Source: Leptotrichia sp. oral taxon 879 str. F0557 (lineage in GTDB: Bacteria > Fusobacteriota > Fusobacteriia > Fusobacteriales > Leptotrichiaceae). Taken from it: 37,992 bases of DNA. Made by a program: the position numbers and the translations under genes. Positions within the stretch are counted from its first letter, which is position 1. The number at the start of each line of letters is the position of its first letter. The notes beneath the pieces were generated by a model. It made no database searches and had not been told where the DNA came from. It saw only the letters and a list, made by a program, of their open reading frames with translations. Of this stretch, positions 9,307 to 17,892 are shown one piece after another. The stretch lies in assembly GCF_000469385.1 (NCBI RefSeq), contig NZ_KI271291.1, positions 32,170 to 70,161 on the forward strand, written 5' to 3'.

Positions 9307-10401
9307 ATGAGTATAATAAACAGTATAAAATCCAAGATAATAATATGGCTGTTTGGCACTAAAAAAAAGCATAAGGATATCAATTTAAAAAACATAAGAA
9401 CCATTCTTCTTAATCCAAAAGATTCAATTGGAGATACTTTAATGTCTTTTTCCTATGCCAGACAATTAAGAAAAATATATCCTGATATTAAGCTTGGAAT
9501 GGTCGTAACAGACAGAAATATAGAATTTGCCAAATTAAGTAATGAGAACGAACATATAATTGATGTTATCGTAAACCGTAAAGATGTACTTAGAAATTCT
9601 AAAAAATGGGATGTATTACTGGACTTTCTAAGCAAGGAAAATACGAAAAGAATGATTTGGAAAAAAATATTGAATCCGAAAATTACAATAATTTTTGGAG
9701 AAAATTATGAAGGACATCACTACAATAAAGAAATTCTAAAAAACTATGACTTTGATTGTACTCCTCCAATGGAAACTCATATTATAGATTATTTAATTGA
9801 TTCAGAATTTTCAAAATATTTTAAGATAGAAAAGCAAAAGCCACATATTGAACTTTTACAGCAGGACATTAATAAAATGGAAGAATTTTGGAATTTCAGT
9901 TTAGAAAATTCATATAAAAAAGTAAAAATTCTATTAGTTCCACAGGGAAGCGATAGAGAGATGAATCCTGGCGAAGTTTCACAGCTTCTCAATAACATTT
10001 CTGAAGAGAAAATGAAAAAGGTAAAGATTATTATGGGCAATACAAACGGAAGTGATGAATACTTTAAAAAGCTAAAGCCTCTAGTAAACAAGAAACTTGA
10101 TATTTCCTTATCGCCACAATTTGATATTAGAAAATATGTTTTGTTTATGGCTACATCTGATATAGTTGTAGGAGTTGATGGAGGAGGCATTCATATAGCA
10201 ACTTCATTAAACAAGCCGTTACTTAGCTTTTATGCAAATAATAAATATAATTTATGCAGGTGGTCTCCTAAAACAACTGCCGATAGTCTCCAAACAATTT
10301 CAAGAACTGCTGGGAACCATAATCAGACCTATAATTTTTCACTATCAAAACCAATACAATGGTTAAATACTCAAATTGAAAAAATATCTGAAACTAAATA
10401 A
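9307..10401 (+). CDS. Glycosyltransferase family 9 protein (second in the locus)
   Basis: This 364-aa protein is heptosyltransferase-like. An amphipathic basic N-terminal extension of about 30 residues precedes the GT9 N-terminal motif ILLNPKDSIGDTLMSF (about residues 34-49), with the GD aspartate retained. The C-terminal sugar-nucleotide motif GVDGGGIHIATSLNKPLL (about residues 291-308) is present but diverges from the usual N-D-(S/T)-G pattern. KILLVPQGSDREMNPGE corresponds to the central PGS loop. It lies 23 nt after the GT4 gene and is probably cotranscribed. The extension and divergence from the first GT9 suggest a different acceptor or donor, possibly not heptose. Confidence 0.78.
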   Translation: MSIINSIKSKIIIWLFGTKKKHKDINLKNIRTILLNPKDSIGDTLMSFSYARQLRKIYPDIKLGMVVTDRNIEFAKLSNENEHIIDVIVNRKDVLRNSKKWDVLLDFLSKENTKRMIWKKILNPKITIIFGENYEGHHYNKEILKNYDFDCTPPMETHIIDYLIDSEFSKYFKIEKQKPHIELLQQDINKMEEFWNFSLENSYKKVKILLVPQGSDREMNPGEVSQLLNNISEEKMKKVKIIMGNTNGSDEYFKKLKPLVNKKLDISLSPQFDIRKYVLFMATSDIVVGVDGGGIHIATSLNKPLLSFYANNKYNLCRWSPKTTADSLQTISRTAGNHNQTYNFSLSKPIQWLNTQIEKISETK

Positions 10402-10461
10402 ATTTATTTAAACATCTATTCAAACTTTAATATTTCTTAATAAATATGAATAAAGCTTGGA

Positions 10462-10510
10462 TATAATACAAAACTACAAAGGAATTATACGTTATCCTCA
10501 AACTAACGTA
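10462..10510 (+). promoter_or_regulatory. Possible -10 box and leader stem-loop before the third GT9 gene
   Basis: TATAAT (10462-10467) sits in a 140-nt gap. It is followed by a perfect 7-bp inverted repeat, TACGTTA (10488-10494) and TAACGTA (10504-10510), with a 9-nt loop. No T-run follows, so it is not a terminator. It may be a 5' leader hairpin. No convincing -35 is visible. Confidence 0.3.
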
Positions 10511-10541
10511 AATAAATATATCTGTATAAGGAATAAAAGGA

Positions 10542-11636
10542 ATGAATAAAATAAACTGGAAATTTTATAGACCATATAGGGATAAATTGGTGGACAAAAA
10601 AAATAAGATGCTAAGTCACATATTTGATAAAAAGAAAAAGAATATTAATCTTATACCTTCAAATATAAAGCGTATTTTATTTCTAAGAACAGATGGAAAA
10701 ATTGGAGATTACATAATAAGCTCCTTCATCTTTAGGGAAATAAGAAAAAATTATCCCAACATAAAAATTGATGTTGTTGCAGATAAATCCCTCGAAAATT
10801 TGTTAAAGCTAAACAAAAACATTAATAAATATTACATTCTTGACAGGAAAAAGATGCAGGAGTGGAGAAGTATTGCAAAAACACTTGGGAAAAATAACTA
10901 TGATGTCCTTTTTGATTCAACTGAAGGGCTAAAATACAAGCAAGTTTACCTTCTAAACAGGGTAAATGCAACCGTAAACGTTGGATACAACAAGGATGGA
11001 TACCATATTTACAATAAAAACATAAAGCAGAATAACACTTTAAAAATGATTCAAATTTATAAGCAAATGGTGGAAAGTGTAAATATTGAAATAAAAGACA
11101 CAAAATATGATGTTCCTGTTTCCGAAGAATCTGAAAAAAATGTAGCCAAATTTCTTGAAGAAAATAATGTGAAAGATAAAATAATAGCATTAAACTTTTT
11201 TGGAGCATCAAGAGGAAGAAAGATAAACGAGGAAAATGCACTTATTATAATAAAAAGATTGGGAGAAATGTACAAGGATTACACAATTATAATTCTAGAT
11301 TCACCAAATGACAGGGAAACAATACATAATATCCTAAAAAAAACGGATAATAAAAATATTTTATTTTTTGAAAAATCTAAAACAATCTTGGATTCTATAT
11401 CAATAATTAATAGCAGTGACTTAGTAGTGTCGCTTGATACTTCGATTTTACATATTGCTGAAGGGCTGGATAAGAAAATAATGGCTTTTTATGGTCCAAA
11501 GATCAATAAAAATAAATGGCGTATAAAGGAAGAAGGCAATATATTAATTGATTATCCTGAAAATCGTATTAATGATGTAAATTTTGAAAAAATGTTTGAT
11601 GAATTATGTCAAAAGAATGCTTTGCCTGCTGTTTAG
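10542..11636 (+). CDS. Glycosyltransferase family 9 protein (third in the locus)
   Basis: This 364-aa heptosyltransferase-like protein has the same layout as the preceding GT9 gene. A basic N-terminal extension of about 40 residues comes before RILFLRTDGKIGDYIISS (about residues 44-61), which keeps the GD aspartate. The C-terminal motif is SLDTSILHIAEGLDKKIMAF (about residues 296-315), a good match to the D-(T/S)-x-x-x-H-x-A pattern. A conserved-looking AAxNFFGASRGRKI segment replaces the usual PG-S loop. The equal length and shared extension suggest that it and its neighbour at 9307 are paralogues that diverged after duplication. It is followed 31 nt later by the double-GT2 gene. Confidence 0.78.
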   Translation: MNKINWKFYRPYRDKLVDKKNKMLSHIFDKKKKNINLIPSNIKRILFLRTDGKIGDYIISSFIFREIRKNYPNIKIDVVADKSLENLLKLNKNINKYYILDRKKMQEWRSIAKTLGKNNYDVLFDSTEGLKYKQVYLLNRVNATVNVGYNKDGYHIYNKNIKQNNTLKMIQIYKQMVESVNIEIKDTKYDVPVSEESEKNVAKFLEENNVKDKIIALNFFGASRGRKINEENALIIIKRLGEMYKDYTIIILDSPNDRETIHNILKKTDNKNILFFEKSKTILDSISIINSSDLVVSLDTSILHIAEGLDKKIMAFYGPKINKNKWRIKEEGNILIDYPENRINDVNFEKMFDELCQKNALPAV

Positions 11637-11667
11637 AAATTAAAAAATATGAAATAGGAGAATGCTG

Positions 11668-13224
11668 ATGAAATTATCCGTAGGAATAATAACTTTTAAT
11701 GAGGAAAACAGAATTGGGAAAACTTTAGATTCAGTAAGAGAAATAGCTGATGAAGTAATAGTTGTAGACAGCGGAAGTAACGACAGAACTGTGGAAATTG
11801 CACTTGCGAAGGGAGCAAAAGTTTTTGTAGAAAAGTGGAAAGGATACGGTCCTCAAAAAAATGCTGTTTTAAAAAAATGCAAGAGTGAATGGATTTTGTT
11901 AATAGATGCTGACGAAGTAATATCGCCACAACTGAAGGAAAAAATAAAATCAATTATAAACAGTGAAAATCCATCAGGTGATGTTTACAAAATTAAACTG
12001 CGAAATATAGCTTTTAAAAAAGAAATAAAATTTGGCGGATGGGATGACTATGTAATCAGGTTATGGAAAAATGGAAAAGTAAAAATAAATAGCCGTGAAG
12101 TTCATGAACAATATCAAACTGATAGTCAAATAAAAAAAATAAAGGAAATGATAATCCACTATACTTACGATAGTATAGAAGAGTTCCTTGAAAAATTAAA
12201 TAGATATACTTCCCAAAGTGCTAAAGAATATATAAAAAAAGGTAAAAACCCAAGTTTTATAAAAATATATTCCAAAATGCTGTTCAGGTTTATAAAGATG
12301 TATATTTTGCAACTGGGGTTTCTGGATGGCTATGAAGGGTATTTGCTTGCTAAATATAGTTCCATCTATACAATGACAAAATATACAAAATTACGTGAAG
12401 AATATTATAATAACTTAGGAAACGATACTTCCCTTGTTATTACTACATACAATTGGCCAAAAGCTTTGGAAGCTTGTTTAAATAGTGTATTAGATCAAAC
12501 TGTTACACCGAAGGAAATTATAATTGCTGATGATGGCTCAAAGCAGGAAACAATAGATTTAGTAAAAAGATTTCAGCAAAGTTATCCTCAAAGCAATATT
12601 ATTCATTCGTGGCAGGAAGATAAGGGATTTCGTGCTGGAATGTCTAGAAATAGGGCGATAAGCAAGGCAACAGGTAATTATATAATAATAATTGATGGTG
12701 ATTTGATATTAAATAGGCATTTTGTTGAAGACCATATAAAAAATATGGAAAGAGGTTGTTTTATTCAAGGTTCACGAGTTATAACTTCACCAGCTGTGGC
12801 AAAGAAAATAATGGAAGGCAAAAAAATAAATCTTTTTACAAAAGGACTTAGAAACAATATGAATATGGTAAGAAGCAAACTTCTTTCAAAAATTTTTACA
12901 AAAGTAGATAGAAATTTACGTGGAGTAAGATCTTGCAACATGTCCTTCTTTAAAGATGATTTAATTAGAGTAAATGGTTTTGAAGAAGAAATAGAAGGCT
13001 GGGGAAGAGAGGATAGTGAACTTGCTGTAAGGCTGTTTAATATTGGATGTAAAAAGAAAAAACTCAAGTTTGAGGCTTTGACTTGCCATTTATATCATAA
13101 TGAAAATGACAGAAGCAGGTTGAAAAAAAATGATGAATATTTGGCAAATGCAATAGAGAATAAAAAAACAAAAGCTAAGAAAGGGCTTGATAGATATGAA
13201 AGAAGTAACGCTGGTAATAACTAG
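11668..13224 (+). CDS. Bifunctional glycosyltransferase: two fused GT2 domains
   Basis: This 518-aa protein carries two complete GT-A domains. Domain 1 (about residues 1-235) resembles WaaE/KdtX-type LPS core transferases: GIITFNEENRIGKTLDS, VVDSGSNDRT and the donor-binding DAD at residues 80-82. Domain 2 (about residues 253-510) is a second GT2 unit: VITTYNWPKALEACLNSVLD, IADDGS, an IIDGDLI motif with Asp343 and Asp345, and the catalytic-type GWGREDSELA with Glu448 and Asp449. The ATG at 11668 is chosen over the ATG at 11662 because AGGAG at 11656-11660 is spaced only for the later one. It overlaps the next gene by 29 nt. Two sequential sugar additions to one acceptor are inferred; each domain may use a different sugar. 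Confidence 0.85.
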   Translation: MKLSVGIITFNEENRIGKTLDSVREIADEVIVVDSGSNDRTVEIALAKGAKVFVEKWKGYGPQKNAVLKKCKSEWILLIDADEVISPQLKEKIKSIINSENPSGDVYKIKLRNIAFKKEIKFGGWDDYVIRLWKNGKVKINSREVHEQYQTDSQIKKIKEMIIHYTYDSIEEFLEKLNRYTSQSAKEYIKKGKNPSFIKIYSKMLFRFIKMYILQLGFLDGYEGYLLAKYSSIYTMTKYTKLREEYYNNLGNDTSLVITTYNWPKALEACLNSVLDQTVTPKEIIIADDGSKQETIDLVKRFQQSYPQSNIIHSWQEDKGFRAGMSRNRAISKATGNYIIIIDGDLILNRHFVEDHIKNMERGCFIQGSRVITSPAVAKKIMEGKKINLFTKGLRNNMNMVRSKLLSKIFTKVDRNLRGVRSCNMSFFKDDLIRVNGFEEEIEGWGREDSELAVRLFNIGCKKKKLKFEALTCHLYHNENDRSRLKKNDEYLANAIENKKTKAKKGLDRYERSNAGNN

Positions 13225-13930
13225 CTGTGGAAGATTCGATCTGCTGGAAGAAACGCTTGACAGCTTTTTTGAATGCAATACTTATCCAATTAAAAAGATA
13301 ATAATTACAGAAGACAGTACTGAAGGGAAAAAATTGGAGAGATTAATTTCAAAATATAACGATAAAAATAATAATTTCAAGCTTATAGTTAATGAAACAC
13401 GGCTGGGGCAATTAAAGTCAATTGATAAGGCTTACCGTGAGGTTGATACTAAGTATATTTTTCACTGTGAAGATGACTGGAAATTTTTGAAAAAAGGTTT
13501 TATTGAAAAATCAATGGAACTGATGGAGGAAGATGAAAAAATTCTAGTTGTTGGACTACGTGATAAAAAAGATTTTGCAAAAGATTTTTTTTATGACGAA
13601 GACTATATTTCAAAAAATGGCGAAAAATATTATAGTGTAAAAGGTGAAATATTTACTTATAATCCAGCCTTAAGAAGAAAAAAAGATATGGACTTATTTG
13701 GGCTTCACGAAAAATTGGAAAATCAGAGATATGAGGAAGCTTTATCTGATTTTTATAAAGAACATGGGTTTAAAACAGTATTTTTTAAGGAACCATATGT
13801 AACACATATTGGAAATAAAAGACACGTTCATTTTAGTAAAAATCGTAAAAATACTGTATTAAGCTTTAAAATTGATAGATTTATAAAAAAAATCAGAGCA
13901 AAAATCTTAAAGTTGAAAGGAAAATTATAA
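13196..13930 (+). CDS. GT2-like glycosyltransferase
   Basis: This 244-aa GT-A protein starts VTLVITSCGRFDLLEETLDS, the usual opening strand and helix of GT2 transferases. It has a CEDDW motif near residue 92, in the position of the metal/donor-binding DXD. The C-terminus ends in a strongly basic stretch (residues about 225-244) that may bind membrane lipids. The ATG at 13196 is chosen over the TTG at 13187 because AAGAAAGGG lies about 10 nt upstream of it. The gene begins inside the last 29 nt of the double-GT2 gene, in another frame, so translational coupling is likely. It is shorter than typical GT2 proteins, but the fold core seems complete. The sugar is unknown. Confidence 0.75.
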   Translation: MKEVTLVITSCGRFDLLEETLDSFFECNTYPIKKIIITEDSTEGKKLERLISKYNDKNNNFKLIVNETRLGQLKSIDKAYREVDTKYIFHCEDDWKFLKKGFIEKSMELMEEDEKILVVGLRDKKDFAKDFFYDEDYISKNGEKYYSVKGEIFTYNPALRRKKDMDLFGLHEKLENQRYEEALSDFYKEHGFKTVFFKEPYVTHIGNKRHVHFSKNRKNTVLSFKIDRFIKKIRAKILKLKGKL

Positions 13931-14253
13931 TTATATTTTAATGAATATTTTTCTTATTTTTTAGTTGTTATTTTTTTATGTTTCGTATAAAATATAGATA
14001 TAAATGGTTATAATAATTCCATTTTACATTTAATATCAAACTTGTATATCAAACAATCTTAGGTTTGGCTTAAATATTTATAATTTTTGAATTTGTTTTT
14101 AAAATAATATAAAATTAAAAAGAATAAATATAAAAACCTTTAATTTATGTTGAAGTATAAAATTAATATCTATTAAAATAAAAAATATTTACTAAAGTAA
14201 TTATTTTTCAGTATTTAGAATAATTTTACTATTTGTAAATAAAGGATGGAAAA
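13931..14253. other. AT-rich spacer without a recognisable gene
   Basis: This 323-nt gap separates the GT2 gene from the deacetylase gene. It is almost entirely A and T and has no reading frame of note. There is no clear intrinsic terminator. Candidate -10 boxes are too numerous in such sequence to choose one. It probably contains the end of the preceding transcript and a promoter for the next gene. Confidence 0.5.
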
Positions 14254-15321
14254 ATGATATATTTATTTTTAATAATAATTCTACTATTTTTTATATTTGT
14301 CATTTATAACAAAACTAGAAAAAATTTTGTTTTATGTCTTATGTATCATAGTGTTGACAGTGAAAAAGGAAAAGGTGGAATTTTTGTAGATGAATTTGAA
14401 GAACATATAAAATGGATAAAAGATAAAAAAACTTTTAAAATGGAGGAACTAAAGGGATTAAATTATACATTGCCACAAAATTCAATATTAATAACTTTTG
14501 ATGATGGTTATAAAAATAATTACACTTTAGCTTTTCCAATTTTGAAAAAGTATAATATGAAAGCTACAATATTTTTGAATACAAAATTTATTGAAAAAGA
14601 TGAAGCGTATTTAAACTGGGATGAAATAAGAGAAATGTATGAAAGCGGACTGGTTGATTTTCAGCTTCACACACATTCTCATCAGTTAACAGTAAAGGAT
14701 ATTGAAGTGCTTGCTTTTTATGATAATGAAAGTTCGTCATACTTCAAAAGAGAAAGCTATAATTTATTTTTTGAAGGAAATTATGATGAAAAAAAAGATA
14801 TGGAAAAATTAAATGGACTTCCAGTATTTAAATTAAGAAGTAAAATTTCAATTCCTGGATACAAACCAAAGAAAGATTTTGTAGAAAAATATCGAAATAT
14901 CGCAGAACTTCAAAAAAATAATAAACCAGAAAAAGAAAAAAAAGAATTTTTAAATAAATTATTTAAAGAAAATCAAAAAGAATTTTTTGATAAAGTTAGT
15001 GAAGAAGAGTTTAGAAAGATTGTAGAATTTGAAATTCTGGAAAATAAAAAAATTATTGAAGAAAAACTTGGAAAAACTCCAGATTGCCTTGCATATCCTT
15101 GGGGTCACCGATACAAAGGGAACCGAGAAGATATAAGAAAATTGGGAGTTGATGTATTTATTACTACAAGAAAAGGTGTAAATTCATTGAAACTTAATAA
15201 AAACTGGATTTATCGTGTAAGTGGAGACGATTTTGAAAGTTTTGATGAATTTAAAAATGAACTGACTGATGGAAGCAGTCCATATTATAGAAAATTACAA
15301 AAAATTTTCATAAAAAAATAA
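14254..15321 (+). CDS. Membrane-anchored polysaccharide deacetylase (NodB/CE4 domain)
   Basis: This 355-aa protein begins with an uncleaved hydrophobic anchor (residues about 2-20). The anchor is followed by a CE4 deacetylase domain: YHSVD (about residue 31), ITFDDGY with Asp83 and Asp84, the metal-binding pair in HTHSH (residues 139-143), and the active-site strand AYPWGH (residues 280-285). CE4 enzymes remove N- or O-acetyl groups from glycans using a metal ion, here presumably on a surface or periplasmic glycan. A lysine/glutamate-rich insertion of roughly 110-120 residues separates the HTHSH and AYPWGH motifs, longer than in the compact NodB fold. The gene follows the transferases and is 44 nt ahead of the ABC exporter, so LPS modification is the natural guess. 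Confidence 0.82.
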   Translation: MIYLFLIIILLFFIFVIYNKTRKNFVLCLMYHSVDSEKGKGGIFVDEFEEHIKWIKDKKTFKMEELKGLNYTLPQNSILITFDDGYKNNYTLAFPILKKYNMKATIFLNTKFIEKDEAYLNWDEIREMYESGLVDFQLHTHSHQLTVKDIEVLAFYDNESSSYFKRESYNLFFEGNYDEKKDMEKLNGLPVFKLRSKISIPGYKPKKDFVEKYRNIAELQKNNKPEKEKKEFLNKLFKENQKEFFDKVSEEEFRKIVEFEILENKKIIEEKLGKTPDCLAYPWGHRYKGNREDIRKLGVDVFITTRKGVNSLKLNKNWIYRVSGDDFESFDEFKNELTDGSSPYYRKLQKIFIKK

Positions 15322-15365
15322 CTGTGGAGAGGTGTTAAAACAATAATTATACGAAAGGTAAATAT

Positions 15366-17123
15366 ATGAAAAAAATAGAACTAGATTTTGGAGTAATTCA
15401 AAAATTAAAAAAATATATAAAAAAATATTATATATTAATCATACTAAATCTTTTACTTGCAACAATATCATCTCTTGTTTCTTCGGCTCCAATAGCTTTG
15501 GTAAAAAGGTTATTTGATAGGGGTATTGCGGGAAAAAGCGAAAAGGATATTTTGTATGCGGCAGGAGCAATGATAATGCTTGCAGTAATTGGTGCAGTTC
15601 TTATGTATTGGAATACAATTTTTTCAACTGTAATCTCATCTTCTATCTATAAGGATATAGTTACTGATATTTATAATAAAATACAGACTTTAGATATAGA
15701 ATATTTTTCAAGCAAAAAAATAGGAGATATAATGACACGTGTAATGACAGATCCTAGTAACATAAATTCTATTATATTAGAAATTTTTGATATGATTTCT
15801 GAAATAATAAAAGTGATATTTTTTTTAGGAATAGCATTTTACATAGATTTTGATTTGACTTTAGGAGTTATGATTGTTACTCCAATCCTTGTAATTACAG
15901 TAAGAAGATATGCAAAAAGACTAAAACGTTCAGGAAAACAGCGTCAAGAAGCATTAGATGGACTAAATTCCAAATTACAGGAAACATTGTCAGGAATTAG
16001 GATTATACGGGCATTTGCTACAGAAGAGTATGAAATAAATAATTTTAAGAAAAAAAATAATAATTTAAAAAAAATTGCTGTAAGATCTGCTAGATACAAT
16101 GCAAAAGCTAACTCCATTATGGAAGCTTTAAATTATATAATAATAGCACTTCTATTAATGTTTAGTGGATATCGTGTTTTGAGGGCAAAAAGTTTTACGC
16201 CTGGAGACTTTATTACAATAATAGGTGCTATCTCATCAATGTACACACCTGCAAGACGCGCCATAACAAGATTTAATGCAATAAATGTAAATTTATCCTC
16301 AATTACAAGAGTTTCTGAAATTCTGGAAGAAATTCCAAGTATTGTGAATCGACCAGACTGTGTGAAATTTAAATATTTTGCAGATAATATAAACTTTGAA
16401 AATGTAGATTTTCATTATAAAGATAATCCTGAAAAAATATTAAAAAATATCAATTTAAATGTAAAAAAAGGAGAAACTGTAGCTTTTGTCGGAAATTCAG
16501 GTGGTGGAAAATCCACACTTGTAAATTTAATACCAAGATTTTTTGATGTATCGGATGGTTCAATAAAGATTGATGGAATCGACATCAGAAATTATGATAT
16601 TAAAAGCCTTAGAAAAGCGATAGGAATTGTGCCACAGGAGACGTTCCTATTCGCAGGAACAATTCTTAGTAACATAAGATATGGCCGCCAGGACGCCACC
16701 AAAGAAGAAATTATAAAAGCTGCTATTCAAGCTAATGCACATGAATTTATTGAAAATCTGCCTGATGGATATGATACAGAAATTGGAGAACGTGGAGTAA
16801 AATTGTCAGGTGGACAGAAACAAAGAATTGCAATTGCACGTGCAATCTTAGAAAACCCTCAAATATTAATTTTGGATGAAGCGACTTCAGCTCTTGATAA
16901 TGAATCTGAAAAGCTAGTTCAGGACGCACTTGAAAAACTTATGAAAGGAAAAACTACATTTATTATCGCTCATAGGTTGACAACAATCGAAAATAGTAAT
17001 AAAATAGTGGTAATACAAAAAGGAGAAATAAAAGAGGTAGGAAATCATAATGAATTAATAAGCAAAAATGGAATTTACAAAGCGTTATATAATAAAAACT
17101 TTGATATTTCTAATAAAAATTAA
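15366..17123 (+). CDS. msbA: MsbA-like lipid/LPS ABC exporter (fused TMD-NBD)
   Basis: This 585-aa half-transporter has six transmembrane helices in the first 310 residues, followed by an ATPase domain. The ATPase shows Walker A GNSGGGKST (376-384), a Q-loop in VPQETFLFAG, the signature LSGGQKQR (from 480), Walker B ILILDEATSALD (about 500-511) and the H-loop IIAHRLTTI. The length and order match MsbA and related multidrug-type exporters, which act as homodimers. At the end of an LPS locus the likely task is flipping lipid A-core across the inner membrane. A general multidrug ABC exporter would look the same by motif. AAAGGTAAATAT precedes the ATG. No terminator is obvious after it. Confidence 0.8.
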   Translation: MKKIELDFGVIQKLKKYIKKYYILIILNLLLATISSLVSSAPIALVKRLFDRGIAGKSEKDILYAAGAMIMLAVIGAVLMYWNTIFSTVISSSIYKDIVTDIYNKIQTLDIEYFSSKKIGDIMTRVMTDPSNINSIILEIFDMISEIIKVIFFLGIAFYIDFDLTLGVMIVTPILVITVRRYAKRLKRSGKQRQEALDGLNSKLQETLSGIRIIRAFATEEYEINNFKKKNNNLKKIAVRSARYNAKANSIMEALNYIIIALLLMFSGYRVLRAKSFTPGDFITIIGAISSMYTPARRAITRFNAINVNLSSITRVSEILEEIPSIVNRPDCVKFKYFADNINFENVDFHYKDNPEKILKNINLNVKKGETVAFVGNSGGGKSTLVNLIPRFFDVSDGSIKIDGIDIRNYDIKSLRKAIGIVPQETFLFAGTILSNIRYGRQDATKEEIIKAAIQANAHEFIENLPDGYDTEIGERGVKLSGGQKQRIAIARAILENPQILILDEATSALDNESEKLVQDALEKLMKGKTTFIIAHRLTTIENSNKIVVIQKGEIKEVGNHNELISKNGIYKALYNKNFDISNKN

Positions 17124-17195
17124 CAAAAAATTATTGTGATTCATTTATATAAATTATATCTTATTTAAATAAATAAAAAGTTAGGAGAAAGAAAT

Positions 17196-17801
17196 ATGAA
17201 GCAAGTCAAAAGTGTCATTTTATTCCTATTGTCAGTTGTATTAGTGGCATTTGGAAGTCAAGATTCAAAAAATCCCAAAAATATAATTAAACAACTGGGA
17301 GATGAAACCAAAAAAGTTGGTGACAAAATAAAAGAAGTTAAAAAAGATGATAAAACTGATGCCAAGAAGAATGATTCAAAACAGCAGCCTACGCAACAGC
17401 AACCTACCGCAGTAGTAAATCCTGCACAGCCTCAGCAGCCTGCACCAAATATGCCGCAACAACAAGCAGCACCACAACAGCCTGTAGTAACTGATCCAAA
17501 TGCACAAAATCAAATGCCAGGTGTACCAAATGAAAACGGACTTAATGGAAAAAGAGGTAACAAAAAAAATAGAAAAAATAATAATGGCTTGTATAAAGTA
17601 CCTAAACATAGCCGTCTAAAAAACAATAATTCTTCTGCGGAAGTAGCGCCACAGGAAAAACCATCAAAAGTTAAATCACAAGATTCTGCTCCGAAATCAA
17701 CCGGAGGAAGCAGTAGCGGATCTGGAAGCGGAAGTAGCGGAGGAGGAAATAATTCCGGAGGTTCATCGTCTGGTGGTGGAGATTCAAGCTCGTCAGAATA
17801 G
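17196..17801 (+). CDS. Low-complexity exported protein, unknown function
   Basis: This 201-aa protein has an N-terminal signal-like segment (KQVKSVILFLLSVVLVAFGS, residues 2-21). There is no cysteine at the end of that segment, so it is not a lipoprotein by the lipobox rule; cleavage after AFG is plausible. The mature part has three zones: lysine/aspartate-rich (about 22-63), glutamine/proline-rich (about 64-107), and glycine/serine-rich to the C-terminus (about 166-201). No catalytic motif is visible and I do not recognise a family. AGGAGAAAG precedes the start. A 7-bp hairpin starts at the stop codon. It lies between the LPS exporter and the RnfD-like gene; a cell-surface or periplasmic linker or adhesin-like role is only a guess. 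Confidence 0.55.
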   Translation: MKQVKSVILFLLSVVLVAFGSQDSKNPKNIIKQLGDETKKVGDKIKEVKKDDKTDAKKNDSKQQPTQQQPTAVVNPAQPQQPAPNMPQQQAAPQQPVVTDPNAQNQMPGVPNENGLNGKRGNKKNRKNNNGLYKVPKHSRLKNNNSSAEVAPQEKPSKVKSQDSAPKSTGGSSSGSGSGSSGGGNNSGGSSSGGGDSSSSE

Positions 17802-17825
17802 ACAATTATATCAGAAGTTTGTCTA
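17799..17825 (+). terminator. Weak hairpin at the stop codon of the low-complexity gene
   Basis: TAGACAA (17799-17805) pairs with TTGTCTA (17819-17825), followed by ACAACTTTTTACT. The stem is short and the T-run is offset, so any termination would be partial and the RnfD-like gene may still be cotranscribed. Confidence 0.35.
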
Positions 17826-17892
17826 ACAACTTTTTACTGGGGTTAAGCAAAAATAAAATTAAATTATAAAAGAAAGGTAGTGAAATTTTAAT

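Noticed and set aside
3720-17123. Glycan locus as a mobile or phage-derived island
   Set aside because: No integrase, transposase, flanking direct repeats or tRNA is visible, and base composition looks like that of the neighbours.
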